Under the pieces are notes generated by a model. That model saw only the letters and a program-made list of their open reading frames with translations, was not told where the DNA came from and searched no databases. From assembly GCF_020510625.1 (NCBI RefSeq), contig NZ_CP075191.1, positions 3,387,501 through 3,451,500 on the forward strand: DNA of 64,000 bases. Reading direction: 5' to 3'. Source of the DNA: Ferribacterium limneticum. Its GTDB lineage: Bacteria; Pseudomonadota; Gammaproteobacteria; Burkholderiales; Rhodocyclaceae. This document shows, piece by piece, positions 42,257-52,518 of the stretch (the stretch's first letter is position 1; each line of letters begins with the position of its first letter). Position numbers and translations under genes: made by a program.

Positions 42257-43420
42257 CTAAAGGGCACCCAGCGCATATCGCGCCAAGGCATTTTTGACGA
42301 AGGGCAAGCCATTCGTCAGATTGAGACCAAAATTGCGCAACGGGCGCAACCCAGGCTGCGATTCCCGAAACAAGCGGCGCAAATTATCGGTCATTGTCTG
42401 CATCAACACGGTCTCTTCACGCCGGGCGCGCTGATACTTCTGCAGCAAACGCACCTCGCCAATATCTTCCCACGGTCGCGTTACAGCCAGCAGACAAGCC
42501 AACTCCCTGGCATCCTGAAAGCCGAGATTGATGCCGTGCCCGGACAAGGGATGAATACCATGCGCCGCATCGCCGACCAAAGCCAGGCGCGGAGCAACAG
42601 TCTGAGGCACACGCATCAATCGCAACGAAAAGGCCGCCGGAGACGTTAGCAACTCAAGCTTACCCAGAACTCGCTCACCAGCATCGGCAACTCTCTCGCA
42701 AAGCAATTCGGGAGGAAGGGCGCAAAGCTCGTCAGCATGTTGATCCGGCGTAGACCACACAATGGAAATGCGGTTTCCCGGCAACGGCAAATAAGCCAGC
42801 ACGCCATCGTCCCGGAACCATTGAAAGGCCGTATTGCGATGTGTTTTCTCGGTGGAAAAATTGGCCACCAGGCCTTTTTCGCCATACGGCGTATTCACCG
42901 CCGAAAGCCCAGCCGCTGCGCGCACCCAGGAATCTCGACCATCGGCGCCAACCAGCAATCGAGCCGATAGCGTTGCACCGTCATTCAGTCGCAAAACGGC
43001 TGCATCGTGCCGGAACTCAAGCTGCTCGGGCCGAGCCGGACAAAATAGCGTGAGATTGCTTTGGCGCTTGGCGCTCTCCCAGAATTCACAGGCCATCAAG
43101 GCCGACTCCAGGATACAACCCAATTCGGCAACGCCAGTTTCAAAAGCCGAGAACTCCAGCTTGCCGCCACCATCGCCGCAAATCTGCATGGCGCGAATCG
43201 GCGCCATGCGCTCGGGGTCGAGATGGCGCCAAGCTCCGATCGAATCGAGGAAGGCCACATTCGCAGGGCTGATCGCGTAAATACGCGCATCCCACCCCTC
43301 GGGCCGACGTGGCGGCTGGTTTTCGACCAAGGCAATACGCAGCCGCGTGTCGCGCAGGGCCAAGGCCAGACTGGCTCCAGCCAAGCCACCACCAACAATA
43401 ATCAGATCAAACTGCTGCAT
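42257..43420 (-). CDS. UbiH/UbiF-family FAD hydroxylase
   Basis: The 387-residue flavin monooxygenase has the dinucleotide motif IIVGGGLAGASLALAL at the N-terminus, the DG-type motif VGADGRDSWVR, and the second FAD motif LVGDAAHGIHPLSGHGINLGFQDAREL, which is diagnostic for ubiquinone hydroxylases (UbiH, UbiF, UbiI, UbiM). Which ring position it acts on cannot be decided from sequence alone. It ends nine bases before dsbC. Confidence 0.92.
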   Translation of the reverse strand: MQQFDLIIVGGGLAGASLALALRDTRLRIALVENQPPRRPEGWDARIYAISPANVAFLDSIGAWRHLDPERMAPIRAMQICGDGGGKLEFSAFETGVAELGCILESALMACEFWESAKRQSNLTLFCPARPEQLEFRHDAAVLRLNDGATLSARLLVGADGRDSWVRAAAGLSAVNTPYGEKGLVANFSTEKTHRNTAFQWFRDDGVLAYLPLPGNRISIVWSTPDQHADELCALPPELLCERVADAGERVLGKLELLTSPAAFSLRLMRVPQTVAPRLALVGDAAHGIHPLSGHGINLGFQDARELACLLAVTRPWEDIGEVRLLQKYQRARREETVLMQTMTDNLRRLFRESQPGLRPLRNFGLNLTNGLPFVKNALARYALGAL

Positions 43421-43459
43421 GCCGGCAATTATGCCGATTCAGGGAAATGTAACAAGCGC

Positions 43460-43837
43460 TCAGGCAGCAGGATTGCCGCCACCGCTACCGGACTGCGGCT
43501 TGTTTTGACGCGGACGACGATTGTTGTTCGTGCGCGGCCGATGCTTTTTCTGCTGAGGAGCACCGCCTCCCCCCGGATTGCCACCGCCCGGCTTGCTATG
43601 CTGCGAAGTATTACCTCGCCCGTGGCTGCCACCACCGCCGTGCGGCTCATTGCCGGAAATGCGGTTACCCGGCGCAAGCTGAATTTCCAGCTCGATAATT
43701 TCATCCCACTGCTCGTCAGTACGATCACGCTCCGGAACAGACAGGAGTTCGCGCAGACGGCGGCGGGTATCTACCTGCGGCGCGACAGCAACAGCAGGCG
43801 GGTTTTCTGGGGGATTTTCTGGATTGGAATCGTTCAT
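43460..43837 (-). CDS. Disordered basic protein of unknown function
   Basis: The 125-residue product has a Pro/Asn/Glu-rich start, a short ordered-looking core (TRRRLRELLSVPERDRTDEQWDEIIELEIQLAPGN, about 24-58), and then a low-complexity tail rich in Gly, Asn, Arg, Lys and Gln, including GGGNPGGGG and RTNNNRRPRQNK. The tail resembles RNA-binding arginine/glycine-rich regions. I do not recognise a family. It lies between the HU gene and the ubiH-like gene on the same strand. Codon use is ordinary, which supports real coding. Confidence 0.72.
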   Translation of the reverse strand: MNDSNPENPPENPPAVAVAPQVDTRRRLRELLSVPERDRTDEQWDEIIELEIQLAPGNRISGNEPHGGGGSHGRGNTSQHSKPGGGNPGGGGAPQQKKHRPRTNNNRRPRQNKPQSGSGGGNPAA

Positions 43838-43894
43838 TGGAAACCGAAAAAACGGAGTCCGTCAAAAACGAACTCCGCATTCATTAACATCGAA

Positions 43895-44194
43895 TTACTT
43901 CTTCTTAGCAGCGCTTTTCTTGGCAGCAACGGAAGCCTTGAAAGCCGTACCTGCGGTGAACTTCGGCACCGTGGTCGCAGGAATCTTCAACGTTGCGCCG
44001 GTCTTGGGATTCTTGCCGGTGCGCGCTGCGCGCTTTGCGGACTTGAACGTACCGAACCCGACGAGAGTAACAGACTCTCCCTTGGTGACGGTCGCAACCA
44101 CCGCGCCGATAATGGCAGACAACGCCTTGTCAGCAGCAGCCTTGGTGATACCAGCTTCTTTTGCAGCAACTTCGACCAGCTCGGATTTATTCAT
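43895..44194 (-). CDS. HU-family DNA-binding protein
   Basis: The 99-residue protein begins MNKSELVEVAAKEAGITKAAADKALSAI and contains the signature GFGTFKSAKRAARTGKNPKTG, but the DNA-arm segment is shortened to LKIPATTVPKFTAGTAFKA and the C-terminus is a Lys/Ala tail (VAAKKSAAKKK). It bends or coats DNA as a dimer. A strong AGGAGG site precedes the ATG. The Lys-rich tail is seen in several betaproteobacterial HU variants. Confidence 0.93.
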   Translation of the reverse strand: MNKSELVEVAAKEAGITKAAADKALSAIIGAVVATVTKGESVTLVGFGTFKSAKRAARTGKNPKTGATLKIPATTVPKFTAGTAFKASVAAKKSAAKKK

Positions 44195-44366
44195 CTAAGT
44201 GCCTCCTGTTACCTATCAATGTTTAAGAAAACTGGCCGTCGGAACGGCAGCAGAGTAAAAGTAGCATACCTTTTTGAATAAGTGTTGGCCCCAAAGGGCC
44301 TATTTACGGGCAACTACGTGAATATTTGTATTATTCATACGCCCGCAACAATTCTGCGCGGAATAA

Positions 44367-44393
44367 ACAAACCCGGCGCGGAGCCGGGTTTGT
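44367..44393 (-). terminator. Terminator of the nap operon
   Basis: An 11-bp perfect stem (ACAAACCCGGC with GCCGGGTTTGT, loop of five) lies 22 bases after the napC stop. The minus-strand RNA continues TTTATTCC, giving a modest U-tract. Confidence 0.8.
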
Positions 44394-44415
44394 AGTAAGG
44401 CCTTTCAAAAAGCGA

Positions 44416-45066
44416 TTACTTGCTCTCTGCTTTGGCTTCTTCCTTGACTGGTTCAGCCGATTTTTCACCGTGTGAAATCTCAAGCGCGCCCTCATTCTGC
44501 TTGCCGATATGCTGGTCGATCTGCGGCAACTGGTGGGCGATACCCTTGTGACAGTCGATACAGGTCTTGCCTTCGTCAAACGCCTTCGGATGCATGCGGG
44601 CCGGACGGTCGCCCTGCTCGGTGTAGTCCATGTAAGCGAAGTTATGGCAATTACGGCACTCGCGGGAATCAGACTTCTTCATGCGCGCCCATTCATTCTG
44701 GGCCAGCTCATGACGTTTCTTGTTGAACTTCTCCGGCGTATCGATAGTGCCGAGGATTTTGTGCAACACCTCGTTGGAAGCCTGAATCTTGCGAATCATC
44801 TTCGGCCCCCACTCCTTCGGCACGTGGCAATCCGGGCAGGTGGCACGGACGCCGGTACGGTTGGTGTAGTGCACCGTGTTCTGGTACTCCCGAAACACGT
44901 TCTCTTCCATCTCGTGACAGGAAATACAGAAGGATTCCTTGTTGGTAGCCTCCAGCGCCCAGTTAAAGCCGCCCCAGAAAACGATACCGGCAACAAACAG
45001 CAACAGGGCCGTCGTCACGCCAATGCGTTGAACCCAGGTGGGCATAAGATTCTTCAGACTCATCAT
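44416..45066 (-). CDS. napC: Tetraheme cytochrome NapC
   Basis: The 216-residue NapC/NirT-type protein carries electrons from membrane quinol to NapAB. One N-terminal span (about 16-36) anchors it, and four CxxCH heme sites are present: CISCH, CPDCH, CRNCH and CIDCH. The C-terminal tail is Lys/Glu-rich and longer than needed. The start overlaps the napB stop (ATGA); a second ATG follows at once. Confidence 0.97.
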   Translation of the reverse strand: MMSLKNLMPTWVQRIGVTTALLLFVAGIVFWGGFNWALEATNKESFCISCHEMEENVFREYQNTVHYTNRTGVRATCPDCHVPKEWGPKMIRKIQASNEVLHKILGTIDTPEKFNKKRHELAQNEWARMKKSDSRECRNCHNFAYMDYTEQGDRPARMHPKAFDEGKTCIDCHKGIAHQLPQIDQHIGKQNEGALEISHGEKSAEPVKEEAKAESK

Positions 45067-45503
45067 TCCCCCTTCTTGGCGGCTGGTTTATAGGTATTCT
45101 CGACCAGCGGCTTGGCGTCGAACTGCGGCACATGGCACTGCATGCAGAAGTAACGGCGCGGCGAGATGTTCTTCAACTTGTTGTCCTCGCGGTCGAGGTA
45201 ATGAGACTTGGCCACCTTGGTTGCACCGGTTTCCTCGGCGCGCTCCTTGGAGTGGCAGTCCATACACTTGTTGAAGTTCTGCGTGATGTTGTAGCCCTTG
45301 ACGCTGTGCGGAATCAGCGGCGGCTGCTTCTGGAAGTTGCGCTGGATGTTGGACTGGTCCTTTTCCGGCTTGAACATATTGACCTTGGAGTTCCCCTCGA
45401 TCGTCACGCCACCAATTTCGTTGACCAGTTCCTGTGCGCTGACCATGCCGATGCCGCCCAAGGCGATGCCGGCGGCCAAGGCCAGAGTGGTAATCAATTT
45501 CAT
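45063..45503 (-). CDS. napB: Diheme cytochrome NapB
   Basis: The 146-residue periplasmic small subunit has a signal peptide (about 1-23, cleavage after VSA) and two heme sites, CMDCH and CMQCH, with [14 protein letters not shown] just before the first. It passes electrons from NapC to NapA. A GGAGGTG site precedes the ATG. It follows napA by 62 bases. Confidence 0.97.
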   Translation of the reverse strand: MKLITTLALAAGIALGGIGMVSAQELVNEIGGVTIEGNSKVNMFKPEKDQSNIQRNFQKQPPLIPHSVKGYNITQNFNKCMDCHSKERAEETGATKVAKSHYLDREDNKLKNISPRRYFCMQCHVPQFDAKPLVENTYKPAAKKGE

Positions 45504-45565
45504 CTTTTCACCTCCGAGAGGCGGCCGGCTTGCTGTGCCGACCGCTGTTCGTTGTTATCGTTGAA

Positions 45566-48079
45566 TCAGGCCTTGGTCACCTTGACCGCGCACTTCTTGT
45601 AGTCCGTTTCCTTGGAAATCGGGCAGGTCGCATCAAGGGTCACCTTGTTAACCAGACGGCCGGCATCGAAGAATGGAATGAAGACCAGGCCACGGGGCGG
45701 CTTGTTGCGACCACGCGTTTCGACACGCATGACCACCTCGCCACGACGGGAGGCGATCTTGACCTCCATGCCGCGCTGCAGGCCACGGTCGCGAGCATCG
45801 TCCGGGTGCATGAATACCACGGCATCCGGGAAGGATTTATAGAGCTCCGGAACGCGGCGAGTCATCGAGCCGGTGTGCCAGTGTTCCAGAACGCGACCAG
45901 TACACATCCACAGGTTATATTCGGCATCCGGCATTTCTGGGGGATCCTGGTACGGCAGCGCGAAGATGACTGCCTTACCGTCCTTGTGGCCGTAGAACTT
46001 GATGCCCTCACCCTTCTTGACGTAGGGGTCGTAGCCTTCGCGGAAGCGCCACAGGGTTTCCTTGCCTTCGACCACCGGCCAACGCAGGCCGCGCGCCTTG
46101 TGATACTGATCGAATGGTGCCAGATCGTGACCATGACCACGACCAAACTTGGCGTACTCCTCGAACAGACCCTTCTGAATGTAAAAGCCAAGCATCTTGG
46201 AATCGTCGTTTTCGAAACCCGGCGCAGTTTCAGACAGCTTGTACTTGTTCACCACGCCGTTGGCGTAGAGGATGTCGAACAAGGTCTTGCCCTTCAGCTT
46301 GGCATCCTTGGCGATCAACTCGGCCGGCCACACTTCCTCAACCTTGAACCGCTTGGCAAATTCCATCACCTGCCAGACATCGGAGCGAGCCTCGCCCGGC
46401 GCCTTGACTTGCTGGCGCCAGAACTGGGTACGACGCTCGGCGTTACCGTAAGCACCTTCCTTTTCGACCCACATGGCAGTCGGCAGGATCAGGTCGGCGG
46501 CCATGGCGGACACCGTCGGGTACGGGTCGGACACGACGATGAAGTTCTCCGGCTTGCGCCAGCCCGGATACAGTTCTTCGTTGATGTTCGGACCGGCCTG
46601 CATGTTGTTGTTGCACTGCTGCCAGTAGAAATTGACCTTGCCGTCCTTCAGCGCACGGGCCATTGCGACGGCATGCAGACCAACCTTCGGGTTAATGGTG
46701 CCGTCCGGCAGCCCCCAGATTTCCTCGGTGTGCTTGCGGTGCTCCGGATTGGTAACGACCATATCGGCTGGCAGGCGATGGGAGAAGGTACCGACTTCGC
46801 GTGCCGTACCGCAGGCAGACGGCTGACCGGTCAGCGAGAACGGGCTGTTGCCGGGCTCGGAAATCTTGCCGACCAACAGGTGCACGTTGTAGATCATGTT
46901 ATTGACCCACGTACCGCGCGTGTGCTGGTTGAAACCCATGGTCCAGAAGGAAACGCACTTGACCTTCGGGTCGGCATACAACTCGGCCATGGCGATCAGG
47001 TCTTTGGACGGCACGCCGGACAGCTTGGACACCTTGTCAGCCGTGTAGTCGGAGACGAATTTCTTGAATTCATCGAAGGTAATCGGCGTCGACTTGCCAG
47101 TATCCCCCTTCGGCTTACCATCTTCACCCGGATAACCGTTGCTGGTCGCTTTCTTTTCCAACGGATGGGTCGGACGCAGGCCGAAGCCAATATCGGTTTC
47201 GCCCTTCTTGAAATTGACGTGCTTGCTGACGAAGTCCTGATTGACCTTACCCGTCGTGATGATGTGATGACAGATGAAGTTCAGGATCGCCAGATCGGTA
47301 TTAGGCTTGAACACCATCGGGATGTCAGCCAGTTCGAACGAACGGTGCTCAAAGGTGGACAGCACACCGACCTTGACGTTCTTGCTCGACAGCTTGCGGT
47401 CCGTAATGCGCGTCCACAGGATGGGGTGCATCTCGGCCATGTTCGAGCCCCACAGGAAGAAGGCATCGGCATGCTCGATGTCGTCGTAGCAGCCCATCGG
47501 CTCGTCGATACCGAAGGTGCGCATGAAGCCTGCAACAGCGGAGGCCATGCAATGGCGGGCATTGGGATCGAGATTGTTGGAGCGGAAGCCAGCTTTCCAA
47601 AGCTTGGAAGCGGCATAACCTTCCCAGATCGTCCATTGGCCCGAACCGAACATGGCGATACCGTCCGCTCCCTTGGCCTTGAGCGTCGCCTTGCACTTCT
47701 CTTCCATAATGTCGAAAGCCTGCTTCCAGGAAATCGGCTTGAAGTCACCGTTCTTGTCGAACTTGCCATCCTTCATGCGCAGCATGGGCGTCGTCAGACG
47801 GTCGGAACCGTACATGATCTTGGAGAGGAAGTAGCCCTTGATGCAGTTCAAGCCGCGGTTAACCGGCGCATCCGGGTCACCCTGAGTAGCGACCACACGG
47901 CCATCCTGAGTGCCCACCAGCACGCCGCAACCGGTGCCACAGAAGCGGCAAGCCGCCTTGTCCCAGCGGATATCGTCCTTGCCTTGGGCCAGCGCCGTTC
48001 CAGGAGCAGCCATGCCGGCCGCCGACATGGCTGCCGCGGCCGCATTGGCCTTGATAAAATCGCGTCGATTGAGTTTCAC
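45566..48079 (-). CDS. napA: Periplasmic nitrate reductase catalytic subunit
   Basis: The 837-residue molybdoenzyme reduces nitrate to nitrite. A twin-arginine signal (NRRDFIK, Arg5-Arg6) is followed by the [4Fe-4S] motif [13 protein letters not shown], and the molybdenum-ligand Cys lies in [13 protein letters not shown]. The start is GTG at 48,079, overlapping the napD stop (GTGA), with GGAGGT seven bases upstream. NapD, encoded just before it, binds the Tat signal. The length is typical of monomeric or NapAB-type enzymes. Confidence 0.98.
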   Translation of the reverse strand: MKLNRRDFIKANAAAAAMSAAGMAAPGTALAQGKDDIRWDKAACRFCGTGCGVLVGTQDGRVVATQGDPDAPVNRGLNCIKGYFLSKIMYGSDRLTTPMLRMKDGKFDKNGDFKPISWKQAFDIMEEKCKATLKAKGADGIAMFGSGQWTIWEGYAASKLWKAGFRSNNLDPNARHCMASAVAGFMRTFGIDEPMGCYDDIEHADAFFLWGSNMAEMHPILWTRITDRKLSSKNVKVGVLSTFEHRSFELADIPMVFKPNTDLAILNFICHHIITTGKVNQDFVSKHVNFKKGETDIGFGLRPTHPLEKKATSNGYPGEDGKPKGDTGKSTPITFDEFKKFVSDYTADKVSKLSGVPSKDLIAMAELYADPKVKCVSFWTMGFNQHTRGTWVNNMIYNVHLLVGKISEPGNSPFSLTGQPSACGTAREVGTFSHRLPADMVVTNPEHRKHTEEIWGLPDGTINPKVGLHAVAMARALKDGKVNFYWQQCNNNMQAGPNINEELYPGWRKPENFIVVSDPYPTVSAMAADLILPTAMWVEKEGAYGNAERRTQFWRQQVKAPGEARSDVWQVMEFAKRFKVEEVWPAELIAKDAKLKGKTLFDILYANGVVNKYKLSETAPGFENDDSKMLGFYIQKGLFEEYAKFGRGHGHDLAPFDQYHKARGLRWPVVEGKETLWRFREGYDPYVKKGEGIKFYGHKDGKAVIFALPYQDPPEMPDAEYNLWMCTGRVLEHWHTGSMTRRVPELYKSFPDAVVFMHPDDARDRGLQRGMEVKIASRRGEVVMRVETRGRNKPPRGLVFIPFFDAGRLVNKVTLDATCPISKETDYKKCAVKVTKA

Positions 48080-48336
48080 GCTTGTACCTCCTCGGTTTCT
48101 ACTGATTCGTCGTCACTGTACTGATAGACCATGGCAACCGATGCGACACCGGGCAAACCGTGCAGGGTCACATACTTGTTGGCGGCCGACTCAAGATCGT
48201 CATCTTCCAGCACGACGACCATTTTCCCTTCCGGGGTCTCGGCATGAATCTCCAGGCCGGAAAGCTTGAGCAAAGCCTCGCGCGCCTCAGCCAGGCGACC
48301 GGGCGTTATATGCAAAATGGCACTGGAAATATTCAT
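48076..48336 (-). CDS. napD: NapA maturation chaperone NapD
   Basis: The 86-residue protein begins [44 protein letters not shown], the ferredoxin-like fold of NapD, and ends in an acidic tail. It binds the NapA twin-arginine signal to delay export until the cofactor is inserted. It is the first gene of napDABC. No napF, napG, napH, napL or napE is present in the window. Confidence 0.93.
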   Translation of the reverse strand: MNISSAILHITPGRLAEAREALLKLSGLEIHAETPEGKMVVVLEDDDLESAANKYVTLHGLPGVASVAMVYQYSDDESVETEEVQA

Positions 48337-48642
48337 GCGGGACAACCTCCTGAAAATGCAGACGGCAGAACGAACTGCCACGGGGCGTAATCTCTCCGAT
48401 TAGTAGGGGTATTCAATTGATTTGAGTCAACTCCACTCGCACGGATAACTCAATCTAGTACCAACGCCAAGAATTTGTTAATACTTTTTAACTACGCACC
48501 ACAGGCAGAATCCGGCGAATCACGATTCCGATCAGCTATCGGCGGTATTAATGCAATCAATTGGAACAATCGCGAAGTCTTACCTATCATTCGATCTGTC
48601 TTCACCGCACAACTCACCCAAACCCAAGCAAGGAGAAACCCG
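48337..48642. other. Divergent nap-ahpC regulatory region
   Basis: This 306-base gap holds the napD ribosome site, the FNR-type box, and the ahpC leader with its AGGAG. It is A/T-richer than its neighbours. I searched by eye for an OxyR pattern near ahpC and found only isolated CTAT words without the required spacing. Confidence 0.6.
48417..48430. promoter_or_regulatory. FNR/ANR-type box upstream of napDABC
   Basis: TTGATTTGAGTCAA matches the FNR/ANR consensus TTGAT-N4-ATCAA at nine of ten informative positions. Its centre lies 88 bases before the napD ATG. If activation follows the class II spacing of 41.5, transcription would begin near 48,382. Oxygen-controlled nap expression is inferred. 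Confidence 0.75.
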
Positions 48643-49206
48643 ATGTCGCTTATCAACACCCAGGTTCAACCGTTCAAGGCCCAGGCTTTCCATAACGGGA
48701 AGTTCATTGAAGTCACCGATGCCAGCCTGAAGGGCAAGTGGTCCGTGCTGATTTTCATGCCGGCCGCCTTCACCTTCAACTGCCCGACTGAAATCGAAGA
48801 TGCCGCCAACAACTACGCCGAGTTCCAGAAGGCCGGCGCCGAGGTGTACATCGTCACCACCGACACCCACTTCTCGCACAAGGTCTGGCACGAAACCTCC
48901 CCGGCTGTCGGCAAGGCCCAGTTCCCGCTGGTCGGCGACCCGACCCACGCCCTGACCCGTGCCTTCGACGTGCATATCGATGAGGAAGGCCTGGCCCTGC
49001 GCGGCACCTTCGTGATCAATCCGGATGGCATGATCAAGACCGTTGAAATTCACTCCAACGAAATCGCCCGCGACGTTTCCGAGACCCTGCGCAAGCTGAA
49101 GGCCGCCCAATACACCGCCAGCCACCCGAACGAAGTCTGCCCGGCCAAGTGGAAGGAAGGCGAAAAGACTCTGGCTCCGTCGCTGGACCTGGTCGGCAAG
49201 ATCTAA
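48643..49206 (+). CDS. ahpC: Alkyl hydroperoxide reductase AhpC
   Basis: The 187-residue two-cysteine peroxiredoxin reduces H2O2 and organic peroxides. The peroxidatic Cys47 is in AAFTFNCPTEIEDA and the resolving Cys166 in HPNEVCPAKW, matching E. coli AhpC positions to within one. The C-terminus is KTLAPSLDLVGKI. The ATG at 48,643 has AGGAG seven bases upstream; the open frame upstream is not coding-like. It is paired with ahpF downstream and divergent from nap. Confidence 0.97.
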   Translation: MSLINTQVQPFKAQAFHNGKFIEVTDASLKGKWSVLIFMPAAFTFNCPTEIEDAANNYAEFQKAGAEVYIVTTDTHFSHKVWHETSPAVGKAQFPLVGDPTHALTRAFDVHIDEEGLALRGTFVINPDGMIKTVEIHSNEIARDVSETLRKLKAAQYTASHPNEVCPAKWKEGEKTLAPSLDLVGKI

Positions 49207-49243
49207 GCCCCAACCGCCAACAGAGATAAACAACAAAAAGAAA

Positions 49244-49265
49244 CCCGCCGCTACCTGGCGGCGGG
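49244..49265 (+). other. GC-rich hairpin between ahpC and ahpF
   Basis: An 8-bp perfect stem (CCCGCCGC with GCGGCGGG, loop of six) sits in the 133-base gap. It lacks a following U-run. Such stems often leave more ahpC than ahpF mRNA by protecting the upstream 3' end or by partial termination. Confidence 0.6.
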
Positions 49266-49339
49266 ATTTCAGCGAAAAGCTGCGGCGCACCGCAGTTTTT
49301 CAGTGAAATTCAAAAACAGTTTCAAGGGAGAACAGCACC

Positions 49340-50905
49340 ATGCTCGACACCGCCATCAAAGGCCAATTAAAGGCCTATCTCGAACGCCTGCAACGCCCCA
49401 TCGAACTGGTCGCCACGCTGGACGACAGCGCCAAGGGCCAGGAAATGCGAGCACTGATCAACGACATCCTCGAATGTTCGAACAAGGTCAGCTTGCGCGA
49501 AAACGCCGGCTTCGCCCGTGTCCCCTCGTTCGCCGTCGGCCTGCCCGGCGAAACGCCGCGCATCCATTTTGCCGGCCTGCCGATGGGCCACGAATTCACC
49601 TCGCTGGTGCTCGCCCTGCTGCAGACCGGCGGCCATCCGCCCAAGGTTGAACAATCGGTCATTGACCAAATCAAGGCCCTGCCCGGCAGCTTTGACTTCG
49701 AGACCTACATCTCGCTGTCCTGCCACAATTGCCCGGACGTTGTGCAGGCACTGAATCTGATGGCCGTACTCAACCCCGGCGTCACCAGCACGATGATCGA
49801 CGGCGCCATGTTCCAGGACGAAGTGAACTCTCGCCAGATCATGGCCGTGCCGACCACCTACCTGAACGATGCTGAATTCGGCGCCGGCCGCATGCTGATC
49901 GAAGAAATTCTGGCCAAGGTCGACACCGGCGCCGCCGCCCGCGCCGCCGAAGAACTCGGCAAGAAAGAAGCCTTCGATGTGCTCGTCGTCGGCGGCGGCC
50001 CGGCCGGCGCGGCAGCATCCATCTACGCTGCCCGCAAGGGCATCCGCACCGGCATCGTGGCCGAGCGTTTCGGCGGTCAGGTCATGGACACGCTGGGCAT
50101 CGAAAACTTCATCTCGGTCAGCCACACCGAAGGCCCGAAGCTGGTCGCCTCGCTGGAGCAACACGTCAAGGAATACGACGTCGATGTGATGAACCTGCAA
50201 CGCGCCAGCAAGCTGATTCCGGCCAGCGAAAATGGCGGTCTGATTGCGCTCGAACTCGAAAACGGCGCGAAGCTGCAGGCCAAGACGGTCATCCTCTCCA
50301 CCGGCGCCCGCTGGCGTGAAATGAACGTACCCGGCGAGAAGGAATACAAGGCGAAGGGTGTCTGCTTCTGCCCGCACTGTGACGGCCCGCTGTTCAAGGG
50401 CAAGCGCGTTGCGGTCATCGGCGGCGGCAACTCCGGCGTCGAAGCGGCCATCGACCTGGCTGGCATCGTTGCTCATGTGACCCTGCTCGAATTCGCCGAT
50501 ACCCTGCGCGCCGATGCCGTGCTGCAAAACAAGCTCTACAGCCTGCCCAACGTCACGGTGATCAAGTCGGCGCAAACCACCGAAGTGACCGGCGACGGCC
50601 AGAAGGTCAACGGCATCACCTACAAAGACCGCGTTACGGAAGAAATCAGGCATGTCGAGCTCGAAGGCATCTTTGTCCAGATCGGCCTGCTGCCCAACAC
50701 CGACTGGTTGAAGGGCACAGTAAACCTGTCGCGCTTTGGCGAAATCGAGATCGATGCCAAAGGTCACACCAGTGTGCCTGGCGTTTTCGCCGCCGGCGAT
50801 TGCACCACCGTGCCCTACAAGCAGATCATCATCGCCATGGGGGCTGGCGCAACGGCTTCGCTGAGCGCTTTCGACCACCTGATCCGGACGTCGGCACCGA
50901 CCTGA
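49340..50905 (+). CDS. ahpF: Alkyl hydroperoxide reductase subunit F
   Basis: The 521-residue flavoprotein passes electrons from NADH to AhpC. The N-terminal double thioredoxin-like domain has the CHNC site ([14 protein letters not shown]), followed by the FAD motif [21 protein letters not shown], the catalytic pair in [11 protein letters not shown], the NAD motif [19 protein letters not shown], and the C-terminal [23 protein letters not shown]. An AAGGGAG site precedes the ATG. Confidence 0.97.
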   Translation: MLDTAIKGQLKAYLERLQRPIELVATLDDSAKGQEMRALINDILECSNKVSLRENAGFARVPSFAVGLPGETPRIHFAGLPMGHEFTSLVLALLQTGGHPPKVEQSVIDQIKALPGSFDFETYISLSCHNCPDVVQALNLMAVLNPGVTSTMIDGAMFQDEVNSRQIMAVPTTYLNDAEFGAGRMLIEEILAKVDTGAAARAAEELGKKEAFDVLVVGGGPAGAAASIYAARKGIRTGIVAERFGGQVMDTLGIENFISVSHTEGPKLVASLEQHVKEYDVDVMNLQRASKLIPASENGGLIALELENGAKLQAKTVILSTGARWREMNVPGEKEYKAKGVCFCPHCDGPLFKGKRVAVIGGGNSGVEAAIDLAGIVAHVTLLEFADTLRADAVLQNKLYSLPNVTVIKSAQTTEVTGDGQKVNGITYKDRVTEEIRHVELEGIFVQIGLLPNTDWLKGTVNLSRFGEIEIDAKGHTSVPGVFAAGDCTTVPYKQIIIAMGAGATASLSAFDHLIRTSAPT

Positions 50906-50927
50906 TCCTAGCCGCTGCCAGAAAGAC

Positions 50928-50956
50928 AAAAGGCCAACTCGCTGAGTTGGCCTTTT
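50928..50956. terminator. Bidirectional terminator between ahpF and tRNA-Met
   Basis: A 12- to 13-bp stem (AAAGGCCAACTC with GAGTTGGCCTTT, loop GCT) is followed on the plus strand by GCTTTTTTTG and on the minus strand by TTTTGTCTTTC. It serves the convergent ahpF and tRNA-Met transcripts. Confidence 0.93.
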
Positions 50957-50968
50957 GCTTTTTTTGCG

Positions 50969-51045
50969 TGGTGGTGATGGGCAGAATCGAACTGCCGACC
51001 TATGGGTTATGAATCCATCGCTCTAACCGTCTGAGCTACATCACC
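50969..51045 (-). tRNA. tRNA-Met (anticodon CAT)
   Basis: The minus strand gives a 77-base cloverleaf: acceptor GGTGATG, D-arm TAGCTCAGACGGTTAGAGC, anticodon loop TTCATAA with CAT, T-arm CAGTTCGATTCTG and an encoded CCA. The fully paired first base pair and absence of the initiator GGG/CCC anticodon stem indicate the elongator form. Confidence 0.95.
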
Positions 51046-51067
51046 ACGCTCAGAGCAGAGGGCGCGG

Positions 51068-51097
51068 ATTATAGTTGGCAGACGCTTGGCCGGTCAA
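51068..51097 (-). promoter_or_regulatory. tRNA-Met promoter
   Basis: On the minus strand TTGACC (51,092-51,097), an 18-base spacer and a perfect TATAAT (51,068-51,073) are followed by the GC-rich discriminator CCGCGCCC, typical of stable-RNA promoters. It lies 23 bases upstream of the tRNA. Confidence 0.85.
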
Positions 51098-51114
51098 CCA
51101 AATTTCCAGTCGGT

Positions 51115-51120
51115 TATAAT
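51115..51120 (+). promoter_or_regulatory. Candidate -10 for the miaB transcript
   Basis: A perfect TATAAT lies 61 bases before the miaB ATG. The -35 position is poor. It stands back to back with the tRNA-Met promoter. Confidence 0.45.
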
Positions 51121-51180
51121 TCGGGACTTTTCCGCCGCCTGACTACCGAAGCGGCACCCACTGATTTATAAAGTAATTCC

Positions 51181-52518
51181 ATGCCCAAAAAACTGTTCAT
51201 CCGCACCTTTGGGTGCCAGATGAATGAGTACGACTCGGACAAAATGGCCGACGTACTCAACGCTTCCGAAGGTGTCATCAAGATCGACAACCCGGAAGAA
51301 GCCGACATCATCCTGTTCAATACCTGCTCGGTGCGCGAGAAAGCACAAGAGAAGGTTTTCCATGACCTCGGCCGTGTTCGCCACCTGAAGCAGCTGAATC
51401 CCAACCTGGTGATCGGCGTCGGCGGTTGTGTCGCCAGCCAGGAAGGCGATGCCATCGTGGCGCGCGCTCCCTATGTCGATATCGTCTTTGGTCCGCAGAC
51501 GCTGCACCGTTTGCCGCAACTGATCGCAGAGCGCAAGGCCAAGGGCAAGGCGGCGGTTGATGTTTCCTTCCCGGAAATCGAGAAATTCGATGCCATGCCG
51601 CCATCTGAAATCAAGGGCGCCTCGGCTTTTGTCTCGATCATGGAAGGTTGCTCCAAGTTCTGCACCTTCTGCATCGTGCCCTACACCCGTGGCGGCGAGG
51701 TTTCTCGCCCGTTCAACGATGTGCTGACCGAAGTGGCCGATCTGGCGGCCCATGGCGTTGGCGAAGTGACGCTGCTCGGCCAGAACGTCAATGCTTATCG
51801 TGGCGACATGGAAGGCACCGAGGAAAAGGCTGATCTCGCCTTGCTGATCGAGTACATCGCCGAGATACCGGGTATCGAGCGCATTCGCTACACAACCTCG
51901 CATCCGCGCGAAATGACGCAGCGGCTGATCGACACCTATGCCACCCAGCCCAAGCTGGTCTCGCACCTGCACTTGCCGGTGCAGGCTGGCTCAGACCGTG
52001 TACTGGCAGCAATGAAGCGTGGCTACACAACACTCGAATACAAGTCGATCATCCGCAAGCTGCGTGCAGCACGGCCTGACATTTCGTTGTCGTCCGACTT
52101 CATCATCGGTTTTCCCGGCGAAACAGACGAGGATTTCGAGAAAACCATGAAGCTGATCGAGGATGTCGGCTTCGACAATTCCTTCTCCTTCATCTACAGC
52201 CCACGCCCGGGGACTCCTGCTCTCGATCTGGAAGACGCGACCCCGCCGGAAGTGAAATCAGCCCGCCTGAGCCGTCTGCAGAAGCGCATTGATGAAATGG
52301 CGCAAGTTATCAGCCAGGCCATGGTCGGCAGCATCCAGCGCGTGCAGGTCGAAGGCACCTCGAAAAAGGATGTGCACGAACTGGCAGGACGAACCGACAA
52401 CAACCGCATCGTCAACTTTGCCGGCAACCCACGTCTGATCAATACCTTTGTCGATGTCCGCATCACGTCGTCCTTGTCGCACAGCCTGAGGGGCGAAATT
52501 GTCATCCGAGAAGACTAA
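51181..52518 (+). CDS. miaB: tRNA ms2i6A37 methylthiotransferase
   Basis: The 445-residue radical-SAM enzyme adds a methylthio group to i6A37 of tRNAs reading UNN codons. The N-terminal cluster cysteines are in [20 protein letters not shown] and GGCVASQEG; the radical-SAM motif is [15 protein letters not shown]; a C-terminal TRAM domain binds tRNA. It heads a compact set with phoH, ybeY, corC and lnt, the familiar proteobacterial order. Confidence 0.98.
   Translation: MPKKLFIRTFGCQMNEYDSDKMADVLNASEGVIKIDNPEEADIILFNTCSVREKAQEKVFHDLGRVRHLKQLNPNLVIGVGGCVASQEGDAIVARAPYVDIVFGPQTLHRLPQLIAERKAKGKAAVDVSFPEIEKFDAMPPSEIKGASAFVSIMEGCSKFCTFCIVPYTRGGEVSRPFNDVLTEVADLAAHGVGEVTLLGQNVNAYRGDMEGTEEKADLALLIEYIAEIPGIERIRYTTSHPREMTQRLIDTYATQPKLVSHLHLPVQAGSDRVLAAMKRGYTTLEYKSIIRKLRAARPDISLSSDFIIGFPGETDEDFEKTMKLIEDVGFDNSFSFIYSPRPGTPALDLEDATPPEVKSARLSRLQKRIDEMAQVISQAMVGSIQRVQVEGTSKKDVHELAGRTDNNRIVNFAGNPRLINTFVDVRITSSLSHSLRGEIVIRED

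Noticed and set aside
45530..48124. An 864-codon open frame antisense to napA
   Set aside because: It mirrors napA codon structure, lacks any family motif and is explained by few stop codons on the opposite strand of high-GC coding DNA.
48481..48600. An OxyR operator before ahpC
   Set aside because: Isolated CTAT words occur at 48,536 and 48,584, but their spacing does not fit the four ATAG/CTAT elements of an OxyR site.
48475..48642. An N-terminal extension of ahpC
   Set aside because: The added residues are unlike any peroxiredoxin, and a good AGGAG site lies before the ATG at 48,643.
49367..50929. A 520-codon frame antisense to ahpF, and similar ones over secA (18,646-19,923) and murE (34,218-35,879)
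   Set aside because: All are shadows of strongly supported genes on the opposite strand.
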